Below the pieces are notes generated by a model. The model was not told the DNA's origin, did no database searches, and was given only the letters and a program-made list of their open reading frames with translations. The position numbers and the translations under genes are program-made. Source: SURF-21 sp964462595 (GTDB lineage Bacteria > Actinomycetota > Geothermincolia > Geothermincolales > RBG-13-55-18). From it: a stretch of 64,000 bases of DNA. Below, piece by piece: positions 18,540 through 28,662 of the stretch. Positions within the stretch are counted from its first letter, which is position 1. Each line of letters opens with the position of its first letter. The stretch is from contig CAYWXM010000023.1 of NCBI GenBank assembly GCA_964462595.1, forward strand, positions 93,829 through 157,828. The letters run 5' to 3'.

Positions 18540-19802
18540 TCAGAACAGGTGGCCCTGTATCTCTTTCCCCTCGAATGGGCCGATGGCCGTCACCACAAGC
18601 TTTCTCGAGCCGAAAATCTCTCTTGCCAGTTTGCAAACGTCTTCTTCCGTTACCTTGTCAATACGCTGCAGCAACTCGTCGAGGCTCAGTATCTCTCCCT
18701 GGCATATTTCGGCTTTCCCGAGGCGGGTCATGCGGCTGCCGCTGTCTTCCAGGCTCAGGACAAGGTTGCCTTTTATATGCCCCTTGGCCCGCTCGAGTTC
18801 TTCGGGGCTTATCCCCCTTTCCAGCATCTGTTCGATCTCCTCCTTTATCAACTCCAGAACGGCGGAGACGTTCTCGGGATTGGTCCCGGCGTAAACGGCC
18901 ATCAATCCCGTCTCCACGTACATGGAATGATAGGAGAATATGGAGTAGGCAAGGGAGCGCTCTTCCCTTATTTTTTGAAAGAGCCGGGAACTCATACCTC
19001 CGCCCAGGATATTGTCGAGTATCGCCAGTATAAAGCGAGACGGGTGCTGCCTGGGCAGGCCTTGCGTCCCCAGAACGATATGGGCCTGCTCGGTAGGCCG
19101 GTTATAGACCACGGTATGGGGCCTTATCTGGGGCAACACGCTGTGCCTCTCGTGCCTCTCCTTACCTCCGTCGTTGTCCATCAATCGTTCCACCAGTTCA
19201 ACCACTTCTTCGTGCTCTATGTTGCCCGCTGCAGCGACCACGGTGTTCCCGGGACGGTAGAAACGGCCGAAATACGCCATGATTTCCTCGCTGCCCAGGG
19301 TACGGACCACGTTCTGCTGGCCCAGTACACTCTGCCCGAGTGGGTGCGATTCCCATAAAGCCGAAACAAACAGGTCATGTATGATGTCATCGGGTGAATC
19401 CTCGTGCATGGCGATCTCCTCGAGGATCACCTTTCTTTCAGAATCCACGTCCTTGGGGCGCATGAGGGACCGCATGAGCATGTCCGTCATAACCTCGAAG
19501 GCGTCCTTGACCTTCTCGTCCAGCACCTTTGCGTAATAGCAGGTGTATTCCTTGGCGGAGAACGCGTTAAGCTCTCCTCCCATGGTATCGAATTCCTCGG
19601 CTATGCGTTTTGCGCTACGCCTTGATGTGCCCTTGAAGAGGAGGTGTTCGATGAAATGGCTTATACCCGAGAGCTCCTGGGGTTCATCGCGCGAGCCAAC
19701 CCCCACCCAGAACCCCGTTGTCACGCTGCGCAGGTTTGGCATCCGCTCCGTGAGGATACGGATGCCTTTACTGCTGTCGCTGCGCTGGAAATGCTTTTCC
19801 AT
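18540..19802 (-). CDS. M16 family zinc metalloprotease (processing-peptidase type)
   Basis: Contains the inverted zinc motif HFIEH (HxxEH) in SGISHFIEHLLFKGTS, with the distal Glu in the ALMRP...EEIAMHED region. A second, inactive M16 half includes GLPRQHPSRF and GGGMSSRLFQKIREE, the Arg-containing substrate motif. About 420 residues, like the YmxG/MlpA group next to pnp in Firmicutes. The open frame extends to 19988 over the end of pnp. ATG at 19802, 17 bases after the pnp stop, gives the family N-terminus. Confidence 0.9.
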   Translation of the reverse strand: MEKHFQRSDSSKGIRILTERMPNLRSVTTGFWVGVGSRDEPQELSGISHFIEHLLFKGTSRRSAKRIAEEFDTMGGELNAFSAKEYTCYYAKVLDEKVKDAFEVMTDMLMRSLMRPKDVDSERKVILEEIAMHEDSPDDIIHDLFVSALWESHPLGQSVLGQQNVVRTLGSEEIMAYFGRFYRPGNTVVAAAGNIEHEEVVELVERLMDNDGGKERHERHSVLPQIRPHTVVYNRPTEQAHIVLGTQGLPRQHPSRFILAILDNILGGGMSSRLFQKIREERSLAYSIFSYHSMYVETGLMAVYAGTNPENVSAVLELIKEEIEQMLERGISPEELERAKGHIKGNLVLSLEDSGSRMTRLGKAEICQGEILSLDELLQRIDKVTEEDVCKLAREIFGSRKLVVTAIGPFEGKEIQGHLF

Positions 19803-19818
19803 GATGGAACGGGTACCG

Positions 19819-22119
19819 CTACCAGTTCTTTCTGTCCTGTCTTGGACGGTTGGGATCTCCCTTATCCCTGTCCTTGCCCTGCGGCGGGCCGGACTGGTAG
19901 CGTGGCTGCCGTGAGTCCCTGCGCCCATCGGGCCTGCGCTCGTTACGGGGCGGTCCCTCGGGAAGATCGTCCGGAATCTTGAGGTCAATTGCCCTCAAGT
20001 TTATCCTTCCCATCTTGTCGATCTCCATTACCTCAACGTTAACCTTGTCTCCGACGTTGATAACGTCTTCCACGCGTGGTATGTGGCGATCGGCCAGCTT
20101 GGATATATGTATCAGACCTTCCTTGCCCGGGAGGATCTCTACGAAAGCCCCGAAGCTGGTGGTGCGGGTGACCGTTCCCTCGTACTGTTCCCCGGCTTTA
20201 GCTTCACGTATGATCTGCTCTACCATACGCCTGGCCCCCTGTGCGCTCGCCAGGTCTTTGGCGGTGATGAACACGCGACCGTCATCCTCTATGTCCAACT
20301 CTACGTCATGCTCGGCCATGATGCGGTGGATAACCTTGCCCCCGGGGCCGATAACCTCGCGTATCTTGTCCACCGGCACCTCGAATGTGACTACGCGCGG
20401 TGCGTAAGGCGATAGATCGCCTCTTGGCTCCTGCATGGTTTCCCTTATCTTGCGCAGTATGTAGAGGCGGGCTTCCCGGGCTTGAGCCAGGGCACGCTGC
20501 ATGGTTTCAACCGTTATACCCTGTACCTTCATATCCATCTGCAGCGCGGTAATACCCGTATCGGTTCCCGCGACCTTGAAGTCCATGTCTCCGTACTTAT
20601 CCTCGAAACCCTGGATATCCGTGAGAACCGATACCTTATCCTCTTCTTTTATCAGGCCCATGGCTATTCCAGCCACTGCCTTGTTGCCTTTCAGGGGCAC
20701 GCCGGCATCCATCAACGCCAGGGTAGATGCGCACACCGAGGCCATGGAGGTTGATCCATTGGACGACAGGACCTCGGAAACAAGCCGGATCGTATACGGG
20801 AACACATCTTCGTCCGGGATGATGCTCACCAGCGCCCTCTCGGAGAGTGCCCCGTGCCCTATTTCCCTGCGGCGTGGACCTCGCAGCATGCCTGTCTCCC
20901 CCACGGAGAAGGGTGGGAAATTATAATGATGCAGGTAGCGCTTGCTCTCGTCTGGAGAGAGGTCGTCTATTTTCTGCATGTCACTGATGGGGCCCAGGGT
21001 AAGCAATGTCAGTACCTGGGTAAGGCCCCGCTTGAACAATCCCGAGCCATGAGTGCGGGATATCAGACCTACCTCGCAGGATATGGGCCGTATCTCTTCC
21101 GGGCGCCTGCCATCAATACGCATATCCTCTTCCAGGATCATGCGGCGCATGGTTTTTCCCACCATTTTGCTGAAGTATTCCCTGGTGGCCTCGATAAATT
21201 CTCCGTTCGCCCCCTCCATCTCGGCCGCCAGGATCATCTCGGTCTGCAGATTTTCCATGCCGCGATCGCGCTCCGTCTTGTCCAGCTGGTTACGTGCCGT
21301 ATCCCTCACCAGTTGCTCGACGCGGGAATCCATATCGGGAAAACGCGTGCGCACGGCGTCAAAATCGAAGTTCCTGAGGTTAACGCTTCGTTTCTCCTTC
21401 CCGACCTCCCTCATCATCTGCTGCTGTATTTTGATTATCTCCCGGATACCCTGCTTCGAGAACTCGAGGGCATCAACCATATCTTCCTCGGGTACCTGGG
21501 ATGCCCCCGCTTCCACCATTATCACGTCTATCTCGTTTGTATCCTTGTTCAACACTCCTGCAACCACGAGGTCAAGGCTGCTTTCCTCCAGCTCTTGAAG
21601 GGTAGGATTGAGCCTTGGCCCATCCGCGAACAACCCGACCCTGACCGCCCCAACGGGTCCGTTAAAGGGAATATCGGATATGCTCAATGCCGCAGATGCG
21701 CCGTTTATGGCCATTACGTCCGGAGGGTTTGTCTGGTCAACGGAAAGTATGGTGGCGATAACCTGTACCTCTATGCGCATTCCCTCCGGGAAAGTCGGCC
21801 TTAGGGGGCGGTCTATGAGACGCGCGTTCAGGATGGACTTTTCGGAAGGCCTTCCTTCACGGCGAAAAAAACCGCCCGGTATCTTACCTGCCGCATACAT
21901 CCTCTCCTCTACATCAACGACCAGGGGAAAGAAATCGCGGTCCACCTCGTGCTTTGAGCCCATGGCGGTTACCAGGATATCGGTGCCGCCACAGGATACG
22001 ACGACCGCTCCGTCAGCTAATCCGGCGAGTTTCCCGACCTCCAGCTCGGTTACCTTTCCGGTGATCTCCAACGAGTATTTTCTAATGTCTTCTTCGGTCA
22101 TTTCTTCTCTCATCTCCAT
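19819..22119 (-). CDS. pnp: Polyribonucleotide nucleotidyltransferase
   Basis: 3'-5' phosphorolytic exoribonuclease of the degradosome and RNA-quality pathway. Two RNase PH domains are seen: the first with GGTDILVTAMGS and GRPSEKSILNARLIDRPLRP, the second with FPPFSVGE and SEVLSSNGSTSMASVCA. A KH domain (VIGPGGKVIHRI) and an S1 domain (GTVTRTTSFGAFVEILPGKEGLIHIS) follow. The last 50 or so residues are Arg/Pro/Asp-rich and disordered, explaining the somewhat long 766 residues. Start choice among ATGs at 22119, 22113 and 22101 is open. Confidence 0.97.
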   Translation of the reverse strand: MEMREEMTEEDIRKYSLEITGKVTELEVGKLAGLADGAVVVSCGGTDILVTAMGSKHEVDRDFFPLVVDVEERMYAAGKIPGGFFRREGRPSEKSILNARLIDRPLRPTFPEGMRIEVQVIATILSVDQTNPPDVMAINGASAALSISDIPFNGPVGAVRVGLFADGPRLNPTLQELEESSLDLVVAGVLNKDTNEIDVIMVEAGASQVPEEDMVDALEFSKQGIREIIKIQQQMMREVGKEKRSVNLRNFDFDAVRTRFPDMDSRVEQLVRDTARNQLDKTERDRGMENLQTEMILAAEMEGANGEFIEATREYFSKMVGKTMRRMILEEDMRIDGRRPEEIRPISCEVGLISRTHGSGLFKRGLTQVLTLLTLGPISDMQKIDDLSPDESKRYLHHYNFPPFSVGETGMLRGPRRREIGHGALSERALVSIIPDEDVFPYTIRLVSEVLSSNGSTSMASVCASTLALMDAGVPLKGNKAVAGIAMGLIKEEDKVSVLTDIQGFEDKYGDMDFKVAGTDTGITALQMDMKVQGITVETMQRALAQAREARLYILRKIRETMQEPRGDLSPYAPRVVTFEVPVDKIREVIGPGGKVIHRIMAEHDVELDIEDDGRVFITAKDLASAQGARRMVEQIIREAKAGEQYEGTVTRTTSFGAFVEILPGKEGLIHISKLADRHIPRVEDVINVGDKVNVEVMEIDKMGRINLRAIDLKIPDDLPEGPPRNERRPDGRRDSRQPRYQSGPPQGKDRDKGDPNRPRQDRKNW

Positions 22120-22152
22120 TCATTTCTTTTCTTGTCCTGGATGCGGGCTCCA

Positions 22153-22422
22153 TCACCGCCTCAGTCCCAACCTCTCGATAAGCTCGCGGTAACGCTCCAC
22201 ATCCTTGTCCTTGAGGTAGTCGAGTAATCTTCTTCTCTTTCCTACCATTTTCAGCAGTCCTCTGCGGGAATGGTGGTCTTTCTTGTGCAGCTTGAGATGT
22301 TCGGTAAGGTCATCGATGCGCTTAGAGAGGATGGCTATCTGTACTTCTGCGGATCCCGTATCCTTTTCGTGAGACCTGTACTCCTCGATAATCTCGAGTT
22401 TACGATCGCTGCTGAGGGGCAT
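22153..22422 (-). CDS. rpsO: 30S ribosomal protein S15
   Basis: 89 residues, exact family size. The motifs GSAEVQIAILSKRI, LTEHLKLHKKDHHSRRGLL and KRRRLLDYL are diagnostic; they bind the 16S central domain. The ribosome site is almost perfectly complementary to 16S RNA (AAGGAGGTGA, seven bases before ATG), as expected for a highly translated gene. The rpsO-pnp order is widely conserved. About 210 bases precede it, room for its own promoter and leader. Confidence 0.98.
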   Translation of the reverse strand: MPLSSDRKLEIIEEYRSHEKDTGSAEVQIAILSKRIDDLTEHLKLHKKDHHSRRGLLKMVGKRRRLLDYLKDKDVERYRELIERLGLRR

Positions 22423-22633
22423 GCCTTTTCACCTCCTTTATCCCCATGAACCCAAGAAGGAAGTCGGCACTCTCCCTACCTAGGTCCAGGTTTAGACGGC
22501 CCTCATGCCGCCTATACTTATTTCTGCTCGTTATCCTACCCGATGAGATGATAACACAGCGCTTAACTGGCGGTAAATCCGGCAGCTAATGCTGGTGTCT
22601 TCTCGTTTCCGGTATGTGGCCAACGATGTTCGT

Positions 22634-23593
22634 TCAGGCTCGAGAGCTGTTTCCCTTCTTTCCTTCAAATCTGTTCAGGGCGTTTCTCACGTCTCGTCCG
22701 ATCTGGTCGACCAGAGAACGGGGGTCTGGGAACCTCTTCTCCCCCCGCAATCTGAACTGGAACGATATGCCCAGAAAGCGGCCGTAAAGATCCTCTTCCC
22801 AGCCGGGGATATGCACCTCGACTCGCCTCTTTACCTCCTGGTCGTGCTCGAAAGTCGGCACGTCCCCAACGTAGCTCACGGCCGGCAACACCTGATGTTC
22901 GAGGTAGGCCTGGCCGGAGTAAACTCCGTTTGCAGGAATACAGCGGTTGTCGTGGATCTCGATGTTTGCGGTTGGAAATCCCAGCTTCCTGCCTCTTGCT
23001 TCACCCCGCACCACCATGCCCTCGATCATGTAGTCCCACCCCAGTCGCTTTTTTGCTTCCTCAACCTCTCCGCGTTCGATCATCTTTCTTATCAGCGTGC
23101 TGGATATCACCTCTCCATTATCGCGCAGCAGGGGAACCGATATCGCCGATATGCCTAGGCGCTTCCCCAGTCCGTCCAGGAAAGCGATATCCCCCTCGCC
23201 TCCTTTTCCAAAATGGAAATTCTCACCCAGGACCACTTCACGTGAGTGCAACTCCCCCGCCAGCAATCCCTCGACGAAATCCTCGGCTGAAATAGACGCG
23301 AACTCATCGTCAAAATGGGCCATGAGCACTATATCCACATCAAGTTCTTCCATCAGCCTCAGTTTCTGCGCGCTCGAGGAAAGGAGTTTGGGGTGTTTCC
23401 CGGGTTTCAGTATCTCGAGAGGATGACGATCGAAGGTGAAAACCACGCAGCGCAGGCCCAGTTCCCGTGCCCTCTCATGTGCGATATGTATTATCTTCTG
23501 ATGGCCGCGGTGCACTCCGTCGAACATGCCGATGGTCACCACCGTTTCGCTCATGTTCTGTGGTATAGCACCCGTACCCGGTATTATCTCCAT
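22634..23593 (-). CDS. ribF: Bifunctional riboflavin kinase / FAD synthetase
   Basis: Converts riboflavin to FMN and FAD, thereby producing the ligand sensed by the riboswitch at 8846-8955. The N-terminal adenylyltransferase domain has GMFDGVHRGHQ and a later SSTLIRKMI motif. The C-terminal kinase domain has GRKLGFPTANIEI and PANGVYSG. 319 residues, normal. It is placed between truB and rpsO, the usual location outside the rib operon. The first ATG is kept because homologues also have about a dozen residues before the VTIGxFDG strand. Confidence 0.95.
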   Translation of the reverse strand: MEIIPGTGAIPQNMSETVVTIGMFDGVHRGHQKIIHIAHERARELGLRCVVFTFDRHPLEILKPGKHPKLLSSSAQKLRLMEELDVDIVLMAHFDDEFASISAEDFVEGLLAGELHSREVVLGENFHFGKGGEGDIAFLDGLGKRLGISAISVPLLRDNGEVISSTLIRKMIERGEVEEAKKRLGWDYMIEGMVVRGEARGRKLGFPTANIEIHDNRCIPANGVYSGQAYLEHQVLPAVSYVGDVPTFEHDQEVKRRVEVHIPGWEEDLYGRFLGISFQFRLRGEKRFPDPRSLVDQIGRDVRNALNRFEGKKGNSSRA

Positions 23594-23734
23594 TTCCAGA
23601 TGTTCTCTTTTCTTTCTTCTTCCGCGCCCTCATCCCCGTTTCCGTCCGCGGTCTCCGGATATCTCCATATAGAGTAAATGCATGGACCGCCCTTTTCAAT
23701 CTTCGCATAGACCAGACTACGGGCCTGGCTTCCC

Positions 23735-24649
23735 CTACATCATGCGCAGGGCACGGGATTTGTAAGGTTTAACGCTTGAGACCAGGTGCATGCCTATTAA
23801 CTCGCCGGCGCCGAAAACGGCCACCACATCGCCATCGGTTATGCCCTCATCGGCTTCCTGCAATATGTCGGGTCCAATGGGCATGCCGTTGCGGACCACC
23901 TTAATGCCCTTCTCGGTTGCCTTTACGCGTTTATAACCCTGCAGCGCCGCATCCAGCGAAAGCGGAAACTCGTATCCTTTCAGCAAACGCTCCTTTAATT
24001 CCTCCAGGCTCAACGCATCCGCCACGTTGAACGGTCCGGAAGCTAAGCGTCGCAGCCTCGATATAGTCCCGCCGCAAGCGAGCATGTCTCCAATGCGAGC
24101 GGCCAGCTCCCTCACATACGTTCCCGGAGAGCAGGCCACCAGGAAATCTACCTCTGCACAGGCTCCACTCCTGCGGAATCCCTTCATCTCCGCGCTGTAA
24201 ACCTGCACATGCCTGCTTTTCCTGGGTACATGCTCTCCCATGCGTGCATAGCGATAGAGCGGCTTGCCCCGGTACTTCACCGCCGAATACATGGGCGGTA
24301 ACTGCTCGAGCTCTCCGACAAGCGAAGCGAGTGCCTCTTCTACCGCTTCCGGCCCATCCTTATACCCGTTATGCGACGTCACCTTGCCCTCGACATCCAT
24401 GCTGTCCGTAGTCAAACCGAGCAGGATACAGCCCTCGTATATCTTGGGGTCACCCTGTATATAGGAGGCGAGCTTAGTCGCCCTGCCCGTAAGCACGACG
24501 AGGATTCCCGAAGCCAGGGGATCAAGGGTGCCTGTATGTCCTGCCTTGTCGATGCCCAGGATGCCTTTTACGGATGCCACAACGTCGTGCGAGGTCGGAC
24601 CGCACTGCTTGTCTATCAGGAGGAAACCCGGCCTTTGCCACCTAAGCAC
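23735..24649 (-). CDS. truB: tRNA pseudouridine(55) synthase
   Basis: Forms pseudouridine 55 in the T-loop of tRNAs. The catalytic Asp lies in GHTGTLDPLASGIL. KAGHTG, the YRGKPLYRYAR strand and GTYVRELAARIG with the conserved Tyr and Arg are also seen. A C-terminal PUA-like region of about 60 residues follows. 304 residues, normal. Its start overlaps the last codons of nrnA by eight bases. Confidence 0.96.
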   Translation of the reverse strand: MLRWQRPGFLLIDKQCGPTSHDVVASVKGILGIDKAGHTGTLDPLASGILVVLTGRATKLASYIQGDPKIYEGCILLGLTTDSMDVEGKVTSHNGYKDGPEAVEEALASLVGELEQLPPMYSAVKYRGKPLYRYARMGEHVPRKSRHVQVYSAEMKGFRRSGACAEVDFLVACSPGTYVRELAARIGDMLACGGTISRLRRLASGPFNVADALSLEELKERLLKGYEFPLSLDAALQGYKRVKATEKGIKVVRNGMPIGPDILQEADEGITDGDVVAVFGAGELIGMHLVSSVKPYKSRALRMM

Positions 24650-25610
24650 GCCTGTCCTTCAGTCTTTCTACCAGGTCCGCTATACTGCCCTCGATATCCA
24701 AATCGGAGGTATAACCGGCGGCCATGGCGTGCCCGCCTCCACCCATTTTGCGAGCGATCGGCCCTACCTCGAAACCGTCACGAGAGCGAAGGCTGACCCT
24801 GACCTTACCGTCTTCCAGCTCCTTGAACAGGGCAGCTACGAGAGTACCGCGCACCGATCTCAAATGGTCTATGAGGTCCTCCGTCTCCGGCAGGATCGCC
24901 CCCGTATCAGACAGGTCCTGCTGGGTTATAAAGCTGTACGCAAGCCCGCAATCTTCCACTAATTCTACGCGCTCCAGAGTCCGCCCCAGCAGCCTGGTAT
25001 AGGAAAGAGACTGGTTACCATAAACTTCATGCACTACCTGGAATATATCCGCTCCCGCGGACGCCAGCTCGTAAGCCATGACAAAGGAATCCGAATTAGT
25101 GTTGCGGTGCTGGAAACGTCCGGTATCCGTTACCAGGCCGGTGTATAGGCAGGTAGCCTCCCGATCATCGATTTTCCAACCCGCGCGTTTTATAACCCTG
25201 TAGATTATTTCCGAAGCAGACGAAGCCTTTTTATCCACGAGGTTGAAAGTCCCGTACATCTTGTTGTCCTCGTGATGGTCGATGTTAATAAGCGTCCCGG
25301 CCGAAAAAGCCGTTTCCTTCACCGGACCCAGCCGTTCCGGGTTGCTGCAGTCTAGTGCTATGAACAGCCCCAGCCCCGGCTCTATATCCCCCGGGTCGAT
25401 CAGCAACTCCCTCCCTGGCAGGAATTCATATTGAGGCGGATATTTCCACGGTTCGGGGATACAGGGATAGACGCGTTTTCCTTCCTCGCGCAGGACCATG
25501 GCCAGCGCCAGCAATGAACCTATGCTGTCCCCGTCGGGGTTGATATGGGACGTTATGCCCGCTGCCTCGACTTCCCTCATCTTCGAGATGATGCTCTCGA
25601 GCTCGCTCAT
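24642..25610 (-). CDS. nrnA: Bifunctional oligoribonuclease and PAP phosphatase NrnA (DHH/DHHA1)
   Basis: DHH superfamily phosphoesterase that degrades short RNA oligos and 3'-phosphoadenosine 5'-phosphate. DHH motifs are complete: HINPDGDSIGS near the N-terminus, LDCSNPERLG, NIDHHEDN, and VTDTGRFQHRNT. The DHHA1 domain closes with KMGGGGHAMAAGY. It overlaps rbfA by four bases (ATGA type) and truB by eight, so translation is probably coupled. Confidence 0.95.
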   Translation of the reverse strand: MSELESIISKMREVEAAGITSHINPDGDSIGSLLALAMVLREEGKRVYPCIPEPWKYPPQYEFLPGRELLIDPGDIEPGLGLFIALDCSNPERLGPVKETAFSAGTLINIDHHEDNKMYGTFNLVDKKASSASEIIYRVIKRAGWKIDDREATCLYTGLVTDTGRFQHRNTNSDSFVMAYELASAGADIFQVVHEVYGNQSLSYTRLLGRTLERVELVEDCGLAYSFITQQDLSDTGAILPETEDLIDHLRSVRGTLVAALFKELEDGKVRVSLRSRDGFEVGPIARKMGGGGHAMAAGYTSDLDIEGSIADLVERLKDRRA

Positions 25611-25966
25611 CTTCCTTCCTCTCCGAGCTCGCGCAGGATATCTTGCACCCTCTCGCTTATCTCCGGCCCGCGATCCAGGATAATCTTGAGTTCGGGCGTG
25701 TATCTCATTCGCACCCGCATTCCCAGCTCCTTTCGCAAGAAGCCCTTCGCTTTCTCCAGTACCTGCATGGCGGTTTCGACCTCTTCATCAGAGCCCATTA
25801 CACTGAACCATACCTTTGCCTGGTGAAGGTCGGGGCTTACCTCCACGCTGGTAACGGTTACCAACCCCAGGCGCGGATCCTTCATCTCTTCCAGCAATAT
25901 CTCACCCAGCGCTTCCCGGCAGGCCTCGTTGACCCTCTTTATACGATCGGGGATCACTTCTCTCAC
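25607..25966 (-). CDS. rbfA: 30S ribosome-binding factor RbfA
   Basis: 119 residues, normal. RbfA is a KH-fold factor that assists late 16S rRNA maturation. Hallmarks are the N-terminal RIKRVNEACREALGEILLEE helix, DPRLGLVTVTSVEVSPDL, and the RMRYTPELKI strand close to the C-terminus. It sits in the conserved nusA-infB-rbfA-nrnA-truB order, overlapping nrnA by four bases. Confidence 0.97.
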   Translation of the reverse strand: MREVIPDRIKRVNEACREALGEILLEEMKDPRLGLVTVTSVEVSPDLHQAKVWFSVMGSDEEVETAMQVLEKAKGFLRKELGMRVRMRYTPELKIILDRGPEISERVQDILRELGEEGR

Positions 25967-25988
25967 CTCGATATTAGAAAGAAAGCTA

Positions 25989-26276
25989 TCAGGGTCTGAA
26001 GATGGTCACGGGCGATTCAAGGACTTCCGCTTTCCCCGCAGCCCTGACACTGCGATCGACATTGCTGAGTATCTTGCGCACAGTGTATTCGCTGTTGCTC
26101 ACGCAGGTTATTCCCAGGCTGCATACCTGCCACAGGTCCTGTTTGTCCACCTCTGCAACCGCGACATTGAAACGGCTGTGTGTACGATCGATAATCGACT
26201 TCACTACCTGGCGTTTTTCCTTGAGGGTCCGGCACTGGGGCATATACAGTTCGATCCTCAGCGCTCCAACGAACAT
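25989..26276 (-). CDS. DUF503 family protein (YlxP-like)
   Basis: 95 residues from the ATG at 26276, which has GAGGAGGGCG closely upstream; the frame continues to 26300 but without such a site. It shows the family's opening FVGALRIELYMP, CRTLKEKRQVVKSI and RFNVAVAEVD strands. The domain has a ferredoxin-like fold of unknown biochemical role, almost always between infB and rbfA, which suggests a function in ribosome assembly or translation. Confidence 0.9.
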   Translation of the reverse strand: MFVGALRIELYMPQCRTLKEKRQVVKSIIDRTHSRFNVAVAEVDKQDLWQVCSLGITCVSNSEYTVRKILSNVDRSVRAAGKAEVLESPVTIFRP

Positions 26277-26289
26277 GGCGCCGCCCTCC

Positions 26290-28662
26290 TCAGGAGCCAT
26301 CCGCCTCTCCGCCCCTCGGTATCTCGCGCATCTCGACGACCTCTATCACGTCGCCTTCCTTGACATCCTGGAAGTTCTCGAGGCCCACTCCACATTCGTA
26401 TCCCGCAGATACCGAACGGACATCGTCCTTGAACCTCCGCAGCGAAGAGACCCCGCCTTCGTATATGATCGCTCCATCCCTCACGAGTCTCGTGCGGGAA
26501 TTCCTGTTTATCTCGCCTTCCCTTACGTATGCACCGGCGATGACTCCCTGTCGCGGCACGCGGAAAACAGCTCTTACCTCGAGTTCGCCGACCTTTATCT
26601 CTTCAAACTCCGGCTTGAGCATGCCGACTAACGCCGCTTCCAATTCCTCCAGGAGCTGATATATGACACGATAAGTCCTTACTTCCACCTTTTCCTTTGC
26701 CGCCATCTCCTGGGTGCTGGAGTCCGGCCTCACGTTAAAGCCGATGACCACCGCGTTTGATGCCCTGGCGAGCATGATGTCGTTTTCGGTTATGGCCCCT
26801 ACCCCGGAGTGGATGATGTTTACCACGATATCCCCGATCTTTATCTTGGACACGGAGTCCTTCACCGCTTCGACCGAGCCCTGGGTATCGCCCTTGATAA
26901 TCAGGTTGAACTCCTGTACTTCTCCTTCCTGGATCTGACGGAATAGATCCTCCAGGGATAGTGTGCGTACCGATTTGCGATCATCTGCCGCCCTTTCCCT
27001 GGAAACCCTGGCTTCGGTTATGGCGCGCGCCTTGCGTTCGTCATCAACCACCGCAAATTCGTCACCGGCCTCGGGCACCATGTTTAATCCGAGGATCTCC
27101 GCCGGTGTTGAGGGCCCGGCCTCTTGCAATGTCCTGCCCTTGTCGTCCAGGAGCGCTCGCACCCTGCCATAGGCTTTACCGGCCATCAAGGCGTCGCCCC
27201 GCCTCAAAGTCCCCCGCTCTACCAAAAGGGTCGCTACCGGCCCCCTCCCCCTGTCAAGTCGCGCCTCCACTATGTTCCCGCTTGCAGGCGCGTTAGGATT
27301 CGCCCGGTAATCCTGGATCTCCGCTATGAGCAGTATCATCTCCAGCAGGTGATCCAGGTTCGTTCCCTGTTTTGCGGAGACGTCCACGTAGACCGTTTCA
27401 CCGCCCCATTCTTCTGGAAGCAGGTTGAACTCCGTCAGCTGCTGGCGAACGCGAGTCGGATTGGCCTCAGGCTTGTCGATCTTGTTCACGGCCACAACGA
27501 TTGGGACCTCGGCCGCTCGCGCATGATCTATGGCCTCTACCGTCTGCGGCATCACGCCATCATCGGCGGCCACCACGAGCACCGCCATATCGGTAACCCT
27601 GGCTCCCCTGGCGCGCATGGCCGTAAAAGACTCGTGGCCTGGCGTATCGATGAAAGTGATGGTCTTGCCCTCGAACTCGACTACCGAAGCCCCGATATGC
27701 TGCGTTATGCCCCCCATCTCCTCATCCGTTACGGAGGTATTGCGTATGGCATCCAGTAACGACGTCTTGCCATGATCCACGTGTCCCATTACCGTCACCA
27801 CCGGCGGCCTCGGCAGCATGGATTCCGGCGCATCCTCTATCTCCGTCAACTCCTCGCCGGGCCGGGATTTTATCTCCAGCTCCACCTTCAGCTCCTCGGC
27901 TACCAGCGCCAGGGCGTCCTCTGAAATGGACTGGTTAACGGTTATCGTCTCTCCAAGATCCATGAGTATGGAGATTATCTGAGATGGCGTCTTGCCGACT
28001 CTCTGCGCGAAATCACGGACGGTGATGCCCGCCGGCACGCGCAGCTTTTTTTTCATGGGCTTGGTTCCAGGCTCACGCGGTAAGGCGGGTTTTTCCACGT
28101 GAGTTGAATCTCGTCTCCCTTCCCTGCTCCTGAGGGGTTGTCTTTGCTGCGACCTGCCCCCTCTCTTCTGGCCGGCCCTGTCTCTCGGCGCTTCCGGCTT
28201 TACCGTGGGTTGCCGCTGTTGCGGGGCTTTCGGCTTCGTGGCACGGCTTTCTCCTTCAGCGGCTGTTTTATGTCTCTCCGGGGTTGTCTCATGCGCCCTT
28301 CCTGTTCCTGCAGCCCCTTTCGTTTTAGCGCTATCCTGCACTGCCTGTGCCTTGGGTTTTGTGGCTGGCTTCTCCTGCTTTTCCACCTCACGTGCCGGAG
28401 CCGTCCTGGCCTTCGCCTTTGGCGACTGCGAAGGTGGCTTTGTTTCGACCTTGGCTTGTTCCCTGGCCTTGGTCGCAGTCTTCTTCTTCGTCTTTTCCTG
28501 CTTCTGAGAGGACAGCTTTTTCACGGCTGCCTTCTCAATCTCCTCGCTTATAGAGGATAGTGGGTTCTGGATATCCTCACCCATTGACTGCAGGACTTCC
28601 AGCAGTTCCTTGCTGGCAATCCCCAGCTCTTTAGCCAATTGGTGGACTCTCTTTCCCGCCAT
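26290..28662 (-). CDS. infB: Translation initiation factor IF-2
   Basis: About 790 residues. The N-terminus has an IF2-N motif (KRVHQLAKELGI), a long Lys/Ala/Pro/Gln-rich low-complexity stretch to about residue 205, then a second IF2-N motif (GITVRDFAQRVGK). The G domain follows with GHVDHGKTSLLD, DTPGHESF and NKID, then the beta-barrel and the C-terminal fMet-tRNA-binding domain. AGGGAG five bases before the ATG at 28662 decides the start over a GTG two codons upstream. It delivers initiator tRNA to the 30S subunit. Confidence 0.97.
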   Translation of the reverse strand: MAGKRVHQLAKELGIASKELLEVLQSMGEDIQNPLSSISEEIEKAAVKKLSSQKQEKTKKKTATKAREQAKVETKPPSQSPKAKARTAPAREVEKQEKPATKPKAQAVQDSAKTKGAAGTGRAHETTPERHKTAAEGESRATKPKAPQQRQPTVKPEAPRDRAGQKRGGRSQQRQPLRSREGRRDSTHVEKPALPREPGTKPMKKKLRVPAGITVRDFAQRVGKTPSQIISILMDLGETITVNQSISEDALALVAEELKVELEIKSRPGEELTEIEDAPESMLPRPPVVTVMGHVDHGKTSLLDAIRNTSVTDEEMGGITQHIGASVVEFEGKTITFIDTPGHESFTAMRARGARVTDMAVLVVAADDGVMPQTVEAIDHARAAEVPIVVAVNKIDKPEANPTRVRQQLTEFNLLPEEWGGETVYVDVSAKQGTNLDHLLEMILLIAEIQDYRANPNAPASGNIVEARLDRGRGPVATLLVERGTLRRGDALMAGKAYGRVRALLDDKGRTLQEAGPSTPAEILGLNMVPEAGDEFAVVDDERKARAITEARVSRERAADDRKSVRTLSLEDLFRQIQEGEVQEFNLIIKGDTQGSVEAVKDSVSKIKIGDIVVNIIHSGVGAITENDIMLARASNAVVIGFNVRPDSSTQEMAAKEKVEVRTYRVIYQLLEELEAALVGMLKPEFEEIKVGELEVRAVFRVPRQGVIAGAYVREGEINRNSRTRLVRDGAIIYEGGVSSLRRFKDDVRSVSAGYECGVGLENFQDVKEGDVIEVVEMREIPRGGEADGS